DNA of 64,000 bases from Saccharothrix espanaensis DSM 44229. GTDB taxonomy: Bacteria > Actinomycetota > Actinomycetes > Mycobacteriales > Pseudonocardiaceae. Positions 17,251 to 25,223 of the stretch are shown one piece after another. Position 1 is the stretch's first letter. Each line of letters opens with the position of its first letter. The notes beneath the pieces were generated by a model. It saw only the letters and a program-made list of their open reading frames with translations, was not told the DNA's origin and searched no databases. The stretch is from contig NC_019673.1 of the NCBI RefSeq assembly GCF_000328705.1, forward strand, positions 1,178,001-1,242,000, given 5' to 3'. The translations under genes were made by a program, and so were the position numbers.

Positions 17251-17256
17251 AAGTTA
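17251..17256 (-). promoter_or_regulatory. putative leaderless -10 hexamer of the MFS gene
   Basis: TAACTT on the minus strand, 6 nt before the ATG at 17244. Confidence 0.5.
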
Positions 17257-17265
17257 TGTGCAGGT

Positions 17266-17296
17266 ACTGGCCAGTCGCATCCGTCGACTGACCAGT
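17266..17296. promoter_or_regulatory. shared operator in the MFS/FMN-reductase divergent promoter
   Basis: ACTGGCCAGTCG and CGACTGACCAGT form a 12-bp inverted repeat with one mismatch and a 7-nt spacer. It lies between the two divergent -10 boxes, at a TetR- or MarR-like operator position. No regulator gene is adjacent. Confidence 0.6.
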
Positions 17297-17330
17297 CATC
17301 CGACAGATGCCCGGCGGTCGGGCCCGTCCC

Positions 17331-17336
17331 TAGCGT
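17331..17336 (+). promoter_or_regulatory. putative leaderless -10 hexamer of the FMN reductase gene
   Basis: TAGCGT, 7 nt before the ATG at 17344, with no Shine-Dalgarno. Confidence 0.55.
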
Positions 17337-17343
17337 TGTGGTC

Positions 17344-17934
17344 ATGAGCGAACGAGTGGACAACGTGATCAAGCTGGCCGTCATCGTCGGGAGCACCCGC
17401 AAGGGCCGGTTCGCGCCGGTCGTGGCGAACTGGTTCGCCGAGCAGGCCGGGCAGCGCGAGGACCTGGCGGTGGACGTGCTCGACCTGGCCGACGTCGGCC
17501 TGCCCGACGTGCTCAACGGGTTCGGCGAGGAGCCCGCCGACGAGGTGAAGGTGGTCTCGCCCCGGCTGGCCGGCGCGGACGCGTTCGTCGTCGTCACCCC
17601 CGAGTACAACCACAGCTTCCCCGCGCCGCTGAAGAACGCGATCGACTGGCACTACACCGAGTGGCAGGCCAAACCGGTCGGGTTCGTGTCCTACGGCGGG
17701 GTCGGCGGCGGGCTGCGGGCCGTCGAGCAGCTCCGGCAGGTCTTCGCCGAGCTGCACGCGGTGACCGTGCGGGACACGGTCAGCTTCCACGGCGCGTGGT
17801 CGCGGTTCGACGACGACGGCGAGCCGCTGGACCCGGAGGGCGTGAACGGGGCCGCGAAGACCATGATCGACCAGCTGGTCTGGTGGGGCGCGGCGCTGCG
17901 CGAGGCCCGCGACAAGCGGCCGTACGGGGCCTGA
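17344..17934 (+). CDS. NAD(P)H-dependent FMN reductase
   Basis: 196 residues with a flavodoxin-like fold. The N-terminal IVGSTRKGRFAPVVANW is the FMN phosphate-binding loop, and VVTPEYNHSFPAPLKNAIDW is the signature of the NADPH-dependent FMN reductase family (ArsH/YieF/azobenzene reductase group). It should reduce quinones, azo compounds or chromate with two electrons in the cytosol. The next gene, a quinone-type oxidoreductase, begins 1 nt after its stop, so the two form a detoxification operon opposite an exporter. Confidence 0.92.
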   Translation: MSERVDNVIKLAVIVGSTRKGRFAPVVANWFAEQAGQREDLAVDVLDLADVGLPDVLNGFGEEPADEVKVVSPRLAGADAFVVVTPEYNHSFPAPLKNAIDWHYTEWQAKPVGFVSYGGVGGGLRAVEQLRQVFAELHAVTVRDTVSFHGAWSRFDDDGEPLDPEGVNGAAKTMIDQLVWWGAALREARDKRPYGA

Positions 17935-17935
17935 C

Positions 17936-18919
17936 GTGCACGCCGTCCTGCTGCGCGGGTTCGGGTCGCCGGCCGAGCTGCGCTACGAGGAGACCGCCGA
18001 CCCGGTGCCCGGCCCCGGCCAGGCGCGGATCGCGGTGCGGGCCGCCGGGGTGCACCTGGTGGACGCGGCGATCCGGGCGGGCCGCGCGGACTGGCTGCCG
18101 CTGCCGGAGCTGCCGGCCGTGCCGGGCAGCGAGGTGGCCGGGGTGGTCGACGCGGTCGGTGCCGGGGTGCCGGACTCGTGGCTCGGGCAACGCGTGGTGG
18201 CCCAGCTCGGCCTCGCCCACGGGGGGTACGCCGAGCTGGCCGTGCGGGAGGTCGGCGCGCTGCACGTGGTCCCGGAGGGGCTGGGGTTCGCCGAGGCGGT
18301 CGCGATGATCTGCACCGGCGGCACGGCGGTGGGCGTGCTGGCGGCGGCGGCGCTCGGCCCCGACGACGTGGTGGTGGTCACCGCCGCCGCCGGGGCGGTC
18401 GGGCACCTGCTGGTGCAGGGCGCGTCCCGGGCGGGCGCGCACGTGGTCGGGCTCGCCGGCTGCGGGGAGAAGCGCCGCACGGTGCTGCGCTGCGGCGCGG
18501 CGGTCGCCGTGGACTACCGGCAGCAGGGGTGGGTCGAACGGGTGTGCGCGGAGCTGGGCGGACGTGAGGTGACGGCGGTGCTGGACGGGGTCGGCGGCGG
18601 GCTCGGGCGGGGCGCGGTGGACCTGCTCGCACCCGGCGGGCGGGTGGTGATGTTCGGCTCGTCGTCGGGCGCGCCGACCGAGGTGACCACGGCCGACCTG
18701 TTCGACCGGGCGCTGAGCGCGACGGTCGGGGTCGGACCGCACGTGGTCAAGCGCGCGGGCGGGTTGCGGGCGCTGGAGTCGCGGGCGCTGGCGGACGCGG
18801 CGGCGGGCCGGTTCACACCCGTGGTGCGGTCCTACGGGCTGGCCTGCGCGGCGCGGGCGCACGAGGAGCTGGAGAGCCGGCACACCGTCGGCAAAGTCGT
18901 CCTGGTCCCGGCCGGCTAG
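17936..18919 (+). CDS. zinc-independent medium-chain dehydrogenase (quinone oxidoreductase-like)
   Basis: 327 residues from a GTG 1 nt after the FMN reductase stop. GroES-like N-terminal domain with PVPGPGQARIAVRAAGVH and PGSEVAGVVDAVG. The nucleotide-binding domain has VTAAAGAVGHLLVQ, the AxxGxxG loop of NADPH-quinone reductases. The zinc ligands of alcohol dehydrogenases are absent, placing it in the QOR branch. It probably works with the upstream FMN reductase in quinone or enone reduction. Its TAG stop is also the first three bases of the TAGGGT hexamer that appears to drive the next gene. Confidence 0.9.
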   Translation: MHAVLLRGFGSPAELRYEETADPVPGPGQARIAVRAAGVHLVDAAIRAGRADWLPLPELPAVPGSEVAGVVDAVGAGVPDSWLGQRVVAQLGLAHGGYAELAVREVGALHVVPEGLGFAEAVAMICTGGTAVGVLAAAALGPDDVVVVTAAAGAVGHLLVQGASRAGAHVVGLAGCGEKRRTVLRCGAAVAVDYRQQGWVERVCAELGGREVTAVLDGVGGGLGRGAVDLLAPGGRVVMFGSSSGAPTEVTTADLFDRALSATVGVGPHVVKRAGGLRALESRALADAAAGRFTPVVRSYGLACAARAHEELESRHTVGKVVLVPAG

Positions 18920-18922
18920 GGT
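18917..18922 (+). promoter_or_regulatory. putative leaderless -10 hexamer of the LAL regulator
   Basis: TAGGGT, 7 nt before the ATG at 18930. Its first three bases are the stop codon of the preceding gene. GGGGA in the spacer could alternatively serve as a weak ribosome-binding site. Confidence 0.4.
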
Positions 18923-18929
18923 CGGGGAC

Positions 18930-21590
18930 ATGCTGCACGGGCGTTCTTCCGCACTCGCGCGGGTCGACGGGCTCCTCGCCGACGCCCGCGCGGGCCGCAG
19001 CGGCGTGCTGGTCGTGCGCGGCGAGGCCGGGATCGGCAAGTCCGCGCTGCTCGACCACATCGTGGCCGACGGGTTCCGGGTGCTGCGCGGTGTCGCCGTC
19101 GAGTCCGAGTCCGGGCTGCCGTTCGCGGGGCTGAACCTGCTGCTGGGCCGGGTGGTGGACCGGGCCGACCGGCTGCCGCCGAACCAGGCGGCGGCGCTGC
19201 GCGCGGCACTGGGTCTGGCCCCGGCCGACGGCGTGGACCGCTACCTGGTGGGGCTGGCCGTGCTGACGCTGCTCGCCGACCTGGCCGAGCAGGGGCCGGT
19301 GCTGTGCCTGGTGGACGACGCGCACTGGCTGGACGCGGGGTCGTCGGACGCGCTGGTGTTCGCGGCGCGCCGGCTGGAGGCCGAGGGCGTGGTGGTGATC
19401 TTCGCCGCGCGGGACCTGCACGCGCCGCCGTTCCCCGCGCCGGGCCTGCCCGAGCTGCGGTTGACCGCACTGTCCACCGAGGACTCCGCCGCGCTGCTAG
19501 ACGAGCACGCCGCCGACCTGCCCCGGTACGTGCGGGACCAGATCGCGGTCGAGGCGCGCGGGAACCCGTTGGCGCTGCTGGAACTCCCGGCCGCGCAGCG
19601 CGAGGGGCACCTGCCGGCGGCGCACGCCTACCGGGTCGGCGCGCTGCCCACGCACAGCCGGATCCAGCAGACCTTCGCCGACCGGATCGGCGCGCTGCCC
19701 GCCGGGACGCGGGACCTGCTGCTGGTCGCGGCGGCCGACGACACCGGCGACCCGGGTGTGGTGTTCAAGGCGGCGGCGGCGCTGGGCGCGGGCGTGGCGG
19801 ACCTGGAGGAGGCCGAGCGCCGGCAGTTGCTGCGCACCGACGACGGCCGGCTGACCTTCCGGCACCCGCTGATCCGCGCGGCGGCCTACCAGAGCGCGCC
19901 GCTGGTGCGCCGGCTCGCCGTGCACCGGGCGCTGGCGGGCGCGCTGGGCGACGAGTTCCGCCGGGCCTGGCACCTGGCCGCCGCGACCACCGCGCCGGAC
20001 GAGGAGGTCGCGGCGGCCCTGGCGCGGTCGGCCGAGGACGTGCGCGGGCGCGGCGGGTCGGTGGCCGTCACGGCGGCCTACCAGCGGGCCGCGGAGCTGA
20101 CCCCCGATGCGGCGCAACGGGGTCGGCGGTTCACCGCCGCCGCCGCCGCGGCGGCCGAGGCGGGGCAGTTCGACCGGGCGGGCGTGCTCGCCGATCAGGC
20201 GGCCGAGCTGGTGGGGGAGCTGCTGGAGCACGTGCGGGTGTTCCAGATCCGGGCGGAGCTGGCCAGTGAGCAGGGCCGGTCGGCCGAGGCGGCGGCCACC
20301 CTCGCGCGGGCCGCCCAGTGCGCCGCGCACGCCGACCGCGAGCTGGCCGGCGAGCTGCTGTTCAGCGCCGCGCTCAGCGCGTGGACGGCCCGCGACCACG
20401 ACGCCGTGCGGACGATCGCGGAGCAGTCCGCGGGGCTGCCCAACGAGGCCGAGGTGCGGGCGGTGGCGCGGGCCGCGCTGGGGCTGGAGGGCACGGACGT
20501 CGCGGGCGCGCTGGCGGCGATCCGGGAGCTGCTGGCCGCCGACCTGCCCGGCCGGCACGGCAACGCGGTGGTCTCGTGGTGGAACCTGATCGTCGGCGAC
20601 GACGAGGCGGCGCAGGACAGCGCGGTCACCCTGGAGCGGGAGTGCCGCGCGTCCGGCGCGCTGGGCGTGCTGCCCCGGGCGCTGGCCTACCTGGCACGGG
20701 TCCGGCTCCACCAGGGCCGGTTCCACGACGCGTGCGCGACGGCCGAGGAGGGGCTGCGGCTCGCCGACGACATCGGCCAGGTGTTCAGCGTCGGGTACCT
20801 GCACAGCGTGCTCTCCGAGCTGGCCGCGATCGAGGGTGCCGAGCAGCGGTGCCGGGAGCTGGTCGCGAACCTGACCGGCGGTCCGCCGCTGTCGATCCGC
20901 GGGCAGTGCGCGCTGGCGTTGCTGGACCTGGGCCTGGGGCGGTACGACTCGGTGCTGGAACGGCTCGCGGACGTCGCGGCCGGCGCGCACCGGCTGTACG
21001 CGATCGGCAGCCTGCCGGACATCGTGGAGGCCGCGGTGCGGACCGGGAAGGCCGACGTGGCAAGGGATGCCGCCGACTGGTACGACGAGTGGGCGCAGAC
21101 CACCGGCCAGCTCTGGAGCCGCGCGGTGGCGGCGCGCTGCCGGGCGCTGCTCACCGACGAGGAGCGCTGGTTCGCCGAGGCGGTCGAGCTGCACCGGACG
21201 TCCGGGCGGCCGTTCGAGCGGGCCCGGACCGAGCTGCTCTACGGCGAGTGGTTGCGCCGCGAACGCCGGCGCGGCGACGCCCGCGCGCACCTGCGCTCGG
21301 CGCTGGACGCGTTCGACCGGCTCGGGGCCGCGCCGTGGGCGGCCCGCGCCCGCACCGAGCTGCGGGCGACCGGCGAGAGCCACACCCAGCCGGGCCCGGA
21401 CCCGTTGAGCGCGTTGACGCCGCAGGAGCTCCAGGTGGTGCGGATGGCGGCGGAGGGGTTGAGCAACCGGGACATCGGCGCGCAGCTGTTCCTGAGCCCG
21501 CGCACCGTCGGCTACCACCTCTACAAGGCGTACCCGAAGCTCGGCGTCGCCTCGCGGGTGGAGCTGGGCCGGCTGGACCTGTCCGGCTGA
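18930..21590 (+). CDS. LAL-type LuxR-family transcriptional regulator
   Basis: 886 residues. An N-terminal AAA-like ATPase has Walker A VVRGEAGIGKSALL (about residues 26-40) and Walker B LCLVDDAHWLD (about 125-135). A long helical TPR-like middle follows. The C-terminal LuxR helix-turn-helix (about 825-880) has LTPQELQVVRMAAEGLSNRD and FLSPRTVGYHLYKAYPKL. These large ATP-binding regulators activate pathway-specific genes, often for secondary metabolism or polysaccharide use. A GH20 hexosaminidase follows, but a terminator and its own DasR-like box separate them, so control of that gene is not implied. Confidence 0.94.
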   Translation: MLHGRSSALARVDGLLADARAGRSGVLVVRGEAGIGKSALLDHIVADGFRVLRGVAVESESGLPFAGLNLLLGRVVDRADRLPPNQAAALRAALGLAPADGVDRYLVGLAVLTLLADLAEQGPVLCLVDDAHWLDAGSSDALVFAARRLEAEGVVVIFAARDLHAPPFPAPGLPELRLTALSTEDSAALLDEHAADLPRYVRDQIAVEARGNPLALLELPAAQREGHLPAAHAYRVGALPTHSRIQQTFADRIGALPAGTRDLLLVAAADDTGDPGVVFKAAAALGAGVADLEEAERRQLLRTDDGRLTFRHPLIRAAAYQSAPLVRRLAVHRALAGALGDEFRRAWHLAAATTAPDEEVAAALARSAEDVRGRGGSVAVTAAYQRAAELTPDAAQRGRRFTAAAAAAAEAGQFDRAGVLADQAAELVGELLEHVRVFQIRAELASEQGRSAEAAATLARAAQCAAHADRELAGELLFSAALSAWTARDHDAVRTIAEQSAGLPNEAEVRAVARAALGLEGTDVAGALAAIRELLAADLPGRHGNAVVSWWNLIVGDDEAAQDSAVTLERECRASGALGVLPRALAYLARVRLHQGRFHDACATAEEGLRLADDIGQVFSVGYLHSVLSELAAIEGAEQRCRELVANLTGGPPLSIRGQCALALLDLGLGRYDSVLERLADVAAGAHRLYAIGSLPDIVEAAVRTGKADVARDAADWYDEWAQTTGQLWSRAVAARCRALLTDEERWFAEAVELHRTSGRPFERARTELLYGEWLRRERRRGDARAHLRSALDAFDRLGAAPWAARARTELRATGESHTQPGPDPLSALTPQELQVVRMAAEGLSNRDIGAQLFLSPRTVGYHLYKAYPKLGVASRVELGRLDLSG

Positions 21591-21612
21591 CGCCGGCACC
21601 GGGGTGCCGGCG
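21591..21612 (+). terminator. terminator of the LAL regulator gene
   Basis: CGCCGGCACC and GGTGCCGGCG pair perfectly (10 bp) around GG, starting at the base after the stop codon. Confidence 0.7.
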
Positions 21613-21623
21613 CGGTGACGCCG

Positions 21624-21640
21624 AGTGGTCTAGACCCATT
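21624..21640. promoter_or_regulatory. DasR-responsive element (dre-like) operator
   Basis: AGTGGTCTAGACCCATT contains the palindromic core TGGTCTAGACC, matching the dre consensus ACTGGTCTAGACCANT known from Streptomyces. It lies 72 bp upstream of the hexosaminidase start. DasR is the GntR-family repressor of chitin and N-acetylglucosamine genes, so the site fits the gene. A TTGACT -35-like hexamer overlaps its right edge. Confidence 0.75.
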
Positions 21641-21711
21641 GACTTGATCTCGCCGGGGTGTTCACGCTGGGCACCTGGCCGGCCGCCGCCTGCCCCCGAG
21701 GAGGTCCAACG

Positions 21712-23484
21712 GTGAAACTCCGAGCAAGGTCGGCGCGCGCGCTCGCCGGCCTGGTGCTGGTCGTCGGCACGACAGTGGTGTGGAACGCGGGCTCGGCCCC
21801 GGTCGCCGCCATCGCGGCCGAGCCACTGCAGAGCGTCGTCCCGGTCCCGGCCTCCGTGCAGGCGGTGCCCGGCGCGGCGCACACCCTCAACGCCACCACC
21901 AAGATCTACACCACCGCGGCGGCGCACGGCGTCGGCGACCACCTGGCCGGCGTGCTGCGGCCGTCCACCGGTTACCCGTTCCCGGTCGAGGACACCACCG
22001 GCACCCCCGCCGACGGCGTCGCGCTGCTGATCGGCGGAGCGCCGTCGACCGTGGGCGACCAGGGCTACCAGCTCACCGTCGCCGCGGCCGCGATCACCCT
22101 GCGCGCCAACACCGCCGCCGGGCTGTTCGCCGGCGTGCAGACCCTGCGCCAGCTGCTGCCCGGCAAGGTGGAGAGCGCCACCCCGCAGACCGGGCCGTGG
22201 ACCGTGCCCGGCGCGACCATCACCGACCACCCCCGGTTCACCCACCGGGGCGCGATGCTCGACGTGGCCCGGCACTTCCACCCCGTCGCCACGGTGAAGC
22301 GGTACCTCGACCAGCTGGCGCTGTACAAGGTCAACTACTTCCACCTGCACCTGACCGACGACCAGGGCTGGCGGATCGTGGTCGACAGCTGGCCGAAGCT
22401 CGCCACCCACGGCGGCAGCACGCAGGTCGGCGGCGGGCCGGGCGGGTACTACACCAAGGCGCAGTACCAGGAGATCGTCGCCTACGCGGCGGCGCGGCAC
22501 ATCACCGTGATCCCCGAGGTCGACCTGCCCGGCCACACCAACGCGGCGCTCGCCTCGTACGCCGAGCTGAACTGCAACGGCGTCGCGCCCGGCCTGCGCA
22601 CCGACATCGCGGTCGGCTACAGCTCGTTGTGCGTGAGCAAGGACATCACCTACAAGTTCGTCGAGGACGTCATCCGGGAGATCGCCGAGCTCACCCCCGG
22701 ACCGTACTTCCACATCGGCGGCGACGAGGCCAGCGCCACCACCGACCAGGACTACCAGACCTTCATGAACAAGGTCCTGCCGCTGGTCGCCAAGTACGGC
22801 AAGAAGCCGATGGGCTGGCACGAGTTCATCAAGACCACCACCGACACCGCGGCCGTGCCGCAGTACTGGGGCACCACGACGTCCAACGCCGTCGTGCAGG
22901 CCGCCGCCGCGCGCGGCGCGAAGGTGCTGATGTCCCCGGCCAACAAGGCGTACCTGGACATGAAGTACAACCCCAGCACGCCGCTCGGCCTGAGCTGGGC
23001 CGGGATGATCGAGGTGCAGGACGCCTACAACTGGAACCCCGGCACGCACCTGAGCGGGGTGCCCGAAACGGCGGTCCGCGGCGTCGAGGCTCCACTGTGG
23101 ACGGAGACGATCGTCACCCCGGCGCACATCGACTTCATGGCGTTCCCGAGGCTCGCCGCGATCGCCGAACTGGGCTGGTCGCCGTGGTCGACGCACAACT
23201 GGGACGCGTTCAAGGTCCGGCTCGGCGCGCAGGCCCCGCGCTGGACCGCGCGGGGCATCGAGTTCTACCGCTCGACCCAGGTCCCCTGGGACAACGGGGG
23301 GACCACGACGACGACCACCACCACGACCTCTGGTGTGCCGTCCGGTTCGTGGGCACCATGGATCGGATACGCGACCGACGCCCAGGTCACCTACAACGGC
23401 GGCACGTACCGGTGTCGCCAACCGCACACCTCGCAGCCGGGCTGGGAGCCGACCAACGTCCCGGCCCTCTGGCAGCGGGTCTAG
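21712..23484 (+). CDS. secreted beta-N-acetylhexosaminidase (GH20) with C-terminal chitin-binding module
   Basis: 590 residues from a GTG preceded by GAGGAGG at 7 nt. A signal peptide (ALAGLVLVVGTTVVW) is followed by the GH20b N-terminal domain (about 45-165) and the GH20 TIM barrel (about 170-510). Catalytic residues are in YFHIGGDEAS (Asp-Glu pair); LHLTDDQGWRI and MLDVARHF are further landmarks. A poly-Thr linker leads to a CBM5/12-type module ending CRQPHTSQPGWEPTNVPALW. It should release GlcNAc from chito-oligosaccharides outside the cell. A dre-like box lies upstream, so induction through DasR by GlcNAc metabolites is likely. Confidence 0.95.
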   Translation: MKLRARSARALAGLVLVVGTTVVWNAGSAPVAAIAAEPLQSVVPVPASVQAVPGAAHTLNATTKIYTTAAAHGVGDHLAGVLRPSTGYPFPVEDTTGTPADGVALLIGGAPSTVGDQGYQLTVAAAAITLRANTAAGLFAGVQTLRQLLPGKVESATPQTGPWTVPGATITDHPRFTHRGAMLDVARHFHPVATVKRYLDQLALYKVNYFHLHLTDDQGWRIVVDSWPKLATHGGSTQVGGGPGGYYTKAQYQEIVAYAAARHITVIPEVDLPGHTNAALASYAELNCNGVAPGLRTDIAVGYSSLCVSKDITYKFVEDVIREIAELTPGPYFHIGGDEASATTDQDYQTFMNKVLPLVAKYGKKPMGWHEFIKTTTDTAAVPQYWGTTTSNAVVQAAAARGAKVLMSPANKAYLDMKYNPSTPLGLSWAGMIEVQDAYNWNPGTHLSGVPETAVRGVEAPLWTETIVTPAHIDFMAFPRLAAIAELGWSPWSTHNWDAFKVRLGAQAPRWTARGIEFYRSTQVPWDNGGTTTTTTTTTSGVPSGSWAPWIGYATDAQVTYNGGTYRCRQPHTSQPGWEPTNVPALWQRV

Positions 23485-23491
23485 TCCCTCC

Positions 23492-23522
23492 GCCGGGAGG
23501 CGTGCCCGGCACGCCTCCCGGC
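23492..23522 (+). terminator. terminator of the GH20 gene
   Basis: A perfect 15-bp inverted repeat (23492-23506 with 23508-23522) begins 8 bp after the stop. Confidence 0.75.
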
Positions 23523-23523
23523 C

Positions 23524-23884
23524 GGCGCCGTCGAGCTTCTTCGCCCGCGTCGGCACGGGTCCGGCGGGACGCTCGCGCAGATCGCGCGGGTCGACGGCCA
23601 CCCGTCCTCCGACCCGGCGCTGCTCCAGCCGCGGGCGGCGGTCACCCACCTGCCGGTCGCCTTCGCCCCGTCGGTGCCGACCGGCTCCACGGTCCGGATC
23701 CCCGGCTGGGGCCTGACCTGCGTGGGGTGCGCGCCCGGTCTGCAGTGCGGCGCGGGCCCGGCGGACTTCTGCGTCGGCGGGCCTGGCGTCGCGCAACGCG
23801 GCGACCGGATGCCGGGGCGGCCCGTGGGTCTTCGTCGACGTGCCGGCGCACCGGACGTGGATCGAGACCCACACCGGCGGGTGA
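23524..23884 (+). pseudogene. remnant of a secreted S1-family (trypsin-like) serine protease
   Basis: No intact gene occupies this 420-bp gap, but two reading frames carry S1 protease sequence in the right order. The first has GGTLAQIARVDGHPSSDPAL (the Asp of the triad lies in the DPALL segment), then VRIPGWGLTC, the usual V-x-GWG-x-T strand, and FCVGGPG. After a frame change near 23790 the other frame gives CRGGPWVFV and RTWIETHTGG ending in a stop, as in the C-terminal helix of trypsins. The signal peptide and catalytic His region are missing, and the GDSGGP motif is reduced to a form without Ser. It is a degraded gene fragment and cannot be active. Confidence 0.65.
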
Positions 23885-23907
23885 ACCACCCGTGCGGCGG
23901 CCCGGTT

Positions 23908-24717
23908 TCACCCGATCCGGGCCGCCGAGACGGGCCGCTGGTCGACCGGGTAGGTGGCCGACGACGAGGTGTTGACGCTCCACCGGTACCGGGTGAACTC
24001 GCCGGTCTCGTCGGAGGCGTAGAACATCATGTGCCCGATGCCCGCGCCGGCGGTCTGCGCGGTGGCGTTGAAGATCCGGCTGTCCGGGTACGCGAAGTAG
24101 CCGCCCACGCCGTGCAGGCCGTGCGGCTCGGCGGTGCAGTCCACGACCTCGACCGCGTACTGGGTCTCGCCGGGGAAGTTCAGGCTCGCCACGGGCGCGG
24201 TGTAGGTGCCGCGCACGGACCGCACCAGCACGATGTGCCCGGTGTTGGTGTCCTGCTCGTTGCGGTAGTCGACGGCGACCAGGTCGCCGGGGCGCAGGTC
24301 GGCGACCCGGAGCACCCGCCGGAAGTGCGGGACGCCGCCCCGGGCGAAGGCCGCCCGGTAGTCCCGCGCGAACGGGCTGGCCAGTCCGAAGTGGGTGGTG
24401 AAGAACTTCCGCGTGGCCCACCGGTAGGTCCGCCGCAGCACGGCGGTCTGGAACGACGCGCACTGGCTCTGGTTGACCCAGGTCGACGCGTCGCCGGGCG
24501 AACCCCACCGCACGACGTTGGGCTGGTCGGGGTCCTTGTAGGTGTTGTTGGCCAGCGGGCAGGAGGGCAGCGACAGGTAGCCGACGAGCTGTTCGGCTTC
24601 CAGCAGGTGCGGTGTGGACGTCCGGTGTGGACTCGGCGCGCCGGCCTTGTCGGGCGCGGTCGCCCTCGGAGGCGCGACGGCGGTCCCCCCTCGGGCCGAT
24701 CTGCGGGACAGGTCCAT
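23908..24717 (-). CDS. CHAP/NlpC-P60-like cysteine peptidase or amidase-fold protein
   Basis: 269 residues from an ATG with GAGGGGGAG upstream. The middle has STWVNQSQCASF, resembling the Q-C-x-x-F/Y nucleophile region of CHAP domains, and later GDLVAVDYRN followed by TNTGHIVLV, the G-D-L-V ... G-H-I/V histidine region of the same superfamily. A C-terminal GIGHMMFYAS segment is also present. No signal peptide is visible; the first 45 residues are Ala/Pro/Arg-rich and disordered. It could cleave peptidoglycan cross-bridges or another amide, but the export route is unclear. No specific family is assigned. Confidence 0.65.
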   Translation of the reverse strand: MDLSRRSARGGTAVAPPRATAPDKAGAPSPHRTSTPHLLEAEQLVGYLSLPSCPLANNTYKDPDQPNVVRWGSPGDASTWVNQSQCASFQTAVLRRTYRWATRKFFTTHFGLASPFARDYRAAFARGGVPHFRRVLRVADLRPGDLVAVDYRNEQDTNTGHIVLVRSVRGTYTAPVASLNFPGETQYAVEVVDCTAEPHGLHGVGGYFAYPDSRIFNATAQTAGAGIGHMMFYASDETGEFTRYRWSVNTSSSATYPVDQRPVSAARIG

Positions 24718-24776
24718 CGTGCGACTCCCCCTCGTCGATGCGGGCCCGCACACCGTAGTCGACGTCGAGGCTCGGG

Positions 24777-25013
24777 TCAGCGGACGTAGACCAGGACCAG
24801 CGTGGTCAGGACGGTGCAGCCGGCCAGCACCGCGGCCAGCCCGGTCATCGCCGCGCCGGCCGAGAGCAGCACCCGGGTCAGCAGGCCCAGGACGCGGCGC
24901 AGCAGCCGGGCGAGGCCCAGGACCAGGGCCATCGCCCCGATCATGACCATGACGACGAAGGGCGTCCACTCGGTGGTGTCGGCGGCTTGGGCTAATGAGG
25001 CAAGCGTGTTCAT
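24777..25013 (-). CDS. small membrane protein with two transmembrane helices
   Basis: 78 residues. The first helix is FVVMVMIGAMALVLGLARLL and the second is LAAVLAGCTVLTTLVLVYV, separated by a basic loop (RRVLGLLTR). GGGGGTT precedes the ATG. I do not recognise the family. It is divergent from an XRE-type regulator across a 210-bp region rich in CTGAAGTT repeats, so the regulator may control it. Confidence 0.7.
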   Translation of the reverse strand: MNTLASLAQAADTTEWTPFVVMVMIGAMALVLGLARLLRRVLGLLTRVLLSAGAAMTGLAAVLAGCTVLTTLVLVYVR

Positions 25014-25040
25014 GGCAACCCCCGGATGGCTTCCTGGGTG

Positions 25041-25214
25041 AACTTCACTCAGCTCACTGAAGTTGACTGAACCTCAGCGAGTTTCAGCGTAAGGTCCCCT
25101 GTAGTGCCTGGCAAGAGGCATGTGGGGGCTACGGGCGAGGTAACGGGTCGAAGAGAGCGCGCACGATCGTGTATGTTGCGCCCTTCAGCTTGTATGCTGA
25201 AGTTCACTGAAGGG
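25041..25214. promoter_or_regulatory. repeated operator-like sites between the membrane-protein and XRE genes
   Basis: AACTTCA (25041-25047) and TGAAGTT (25058-25064) form an inverted repeat. CTGAAGTTGACTGAA (25057-25071) recurs as CTGAAGTTCACTGAA (25197-25211), a direct repeat with one difference. CCCTTCAG (25181-25188) and CTGAAGGG (25207-25214) form a second inverted repeat reaching the ribosome-binding site. The arrangement suggests autoregulation by the adjacent XRE protein. Confidence 0.55.
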
Positions 25215-25223
25215 CGTGGCGAC

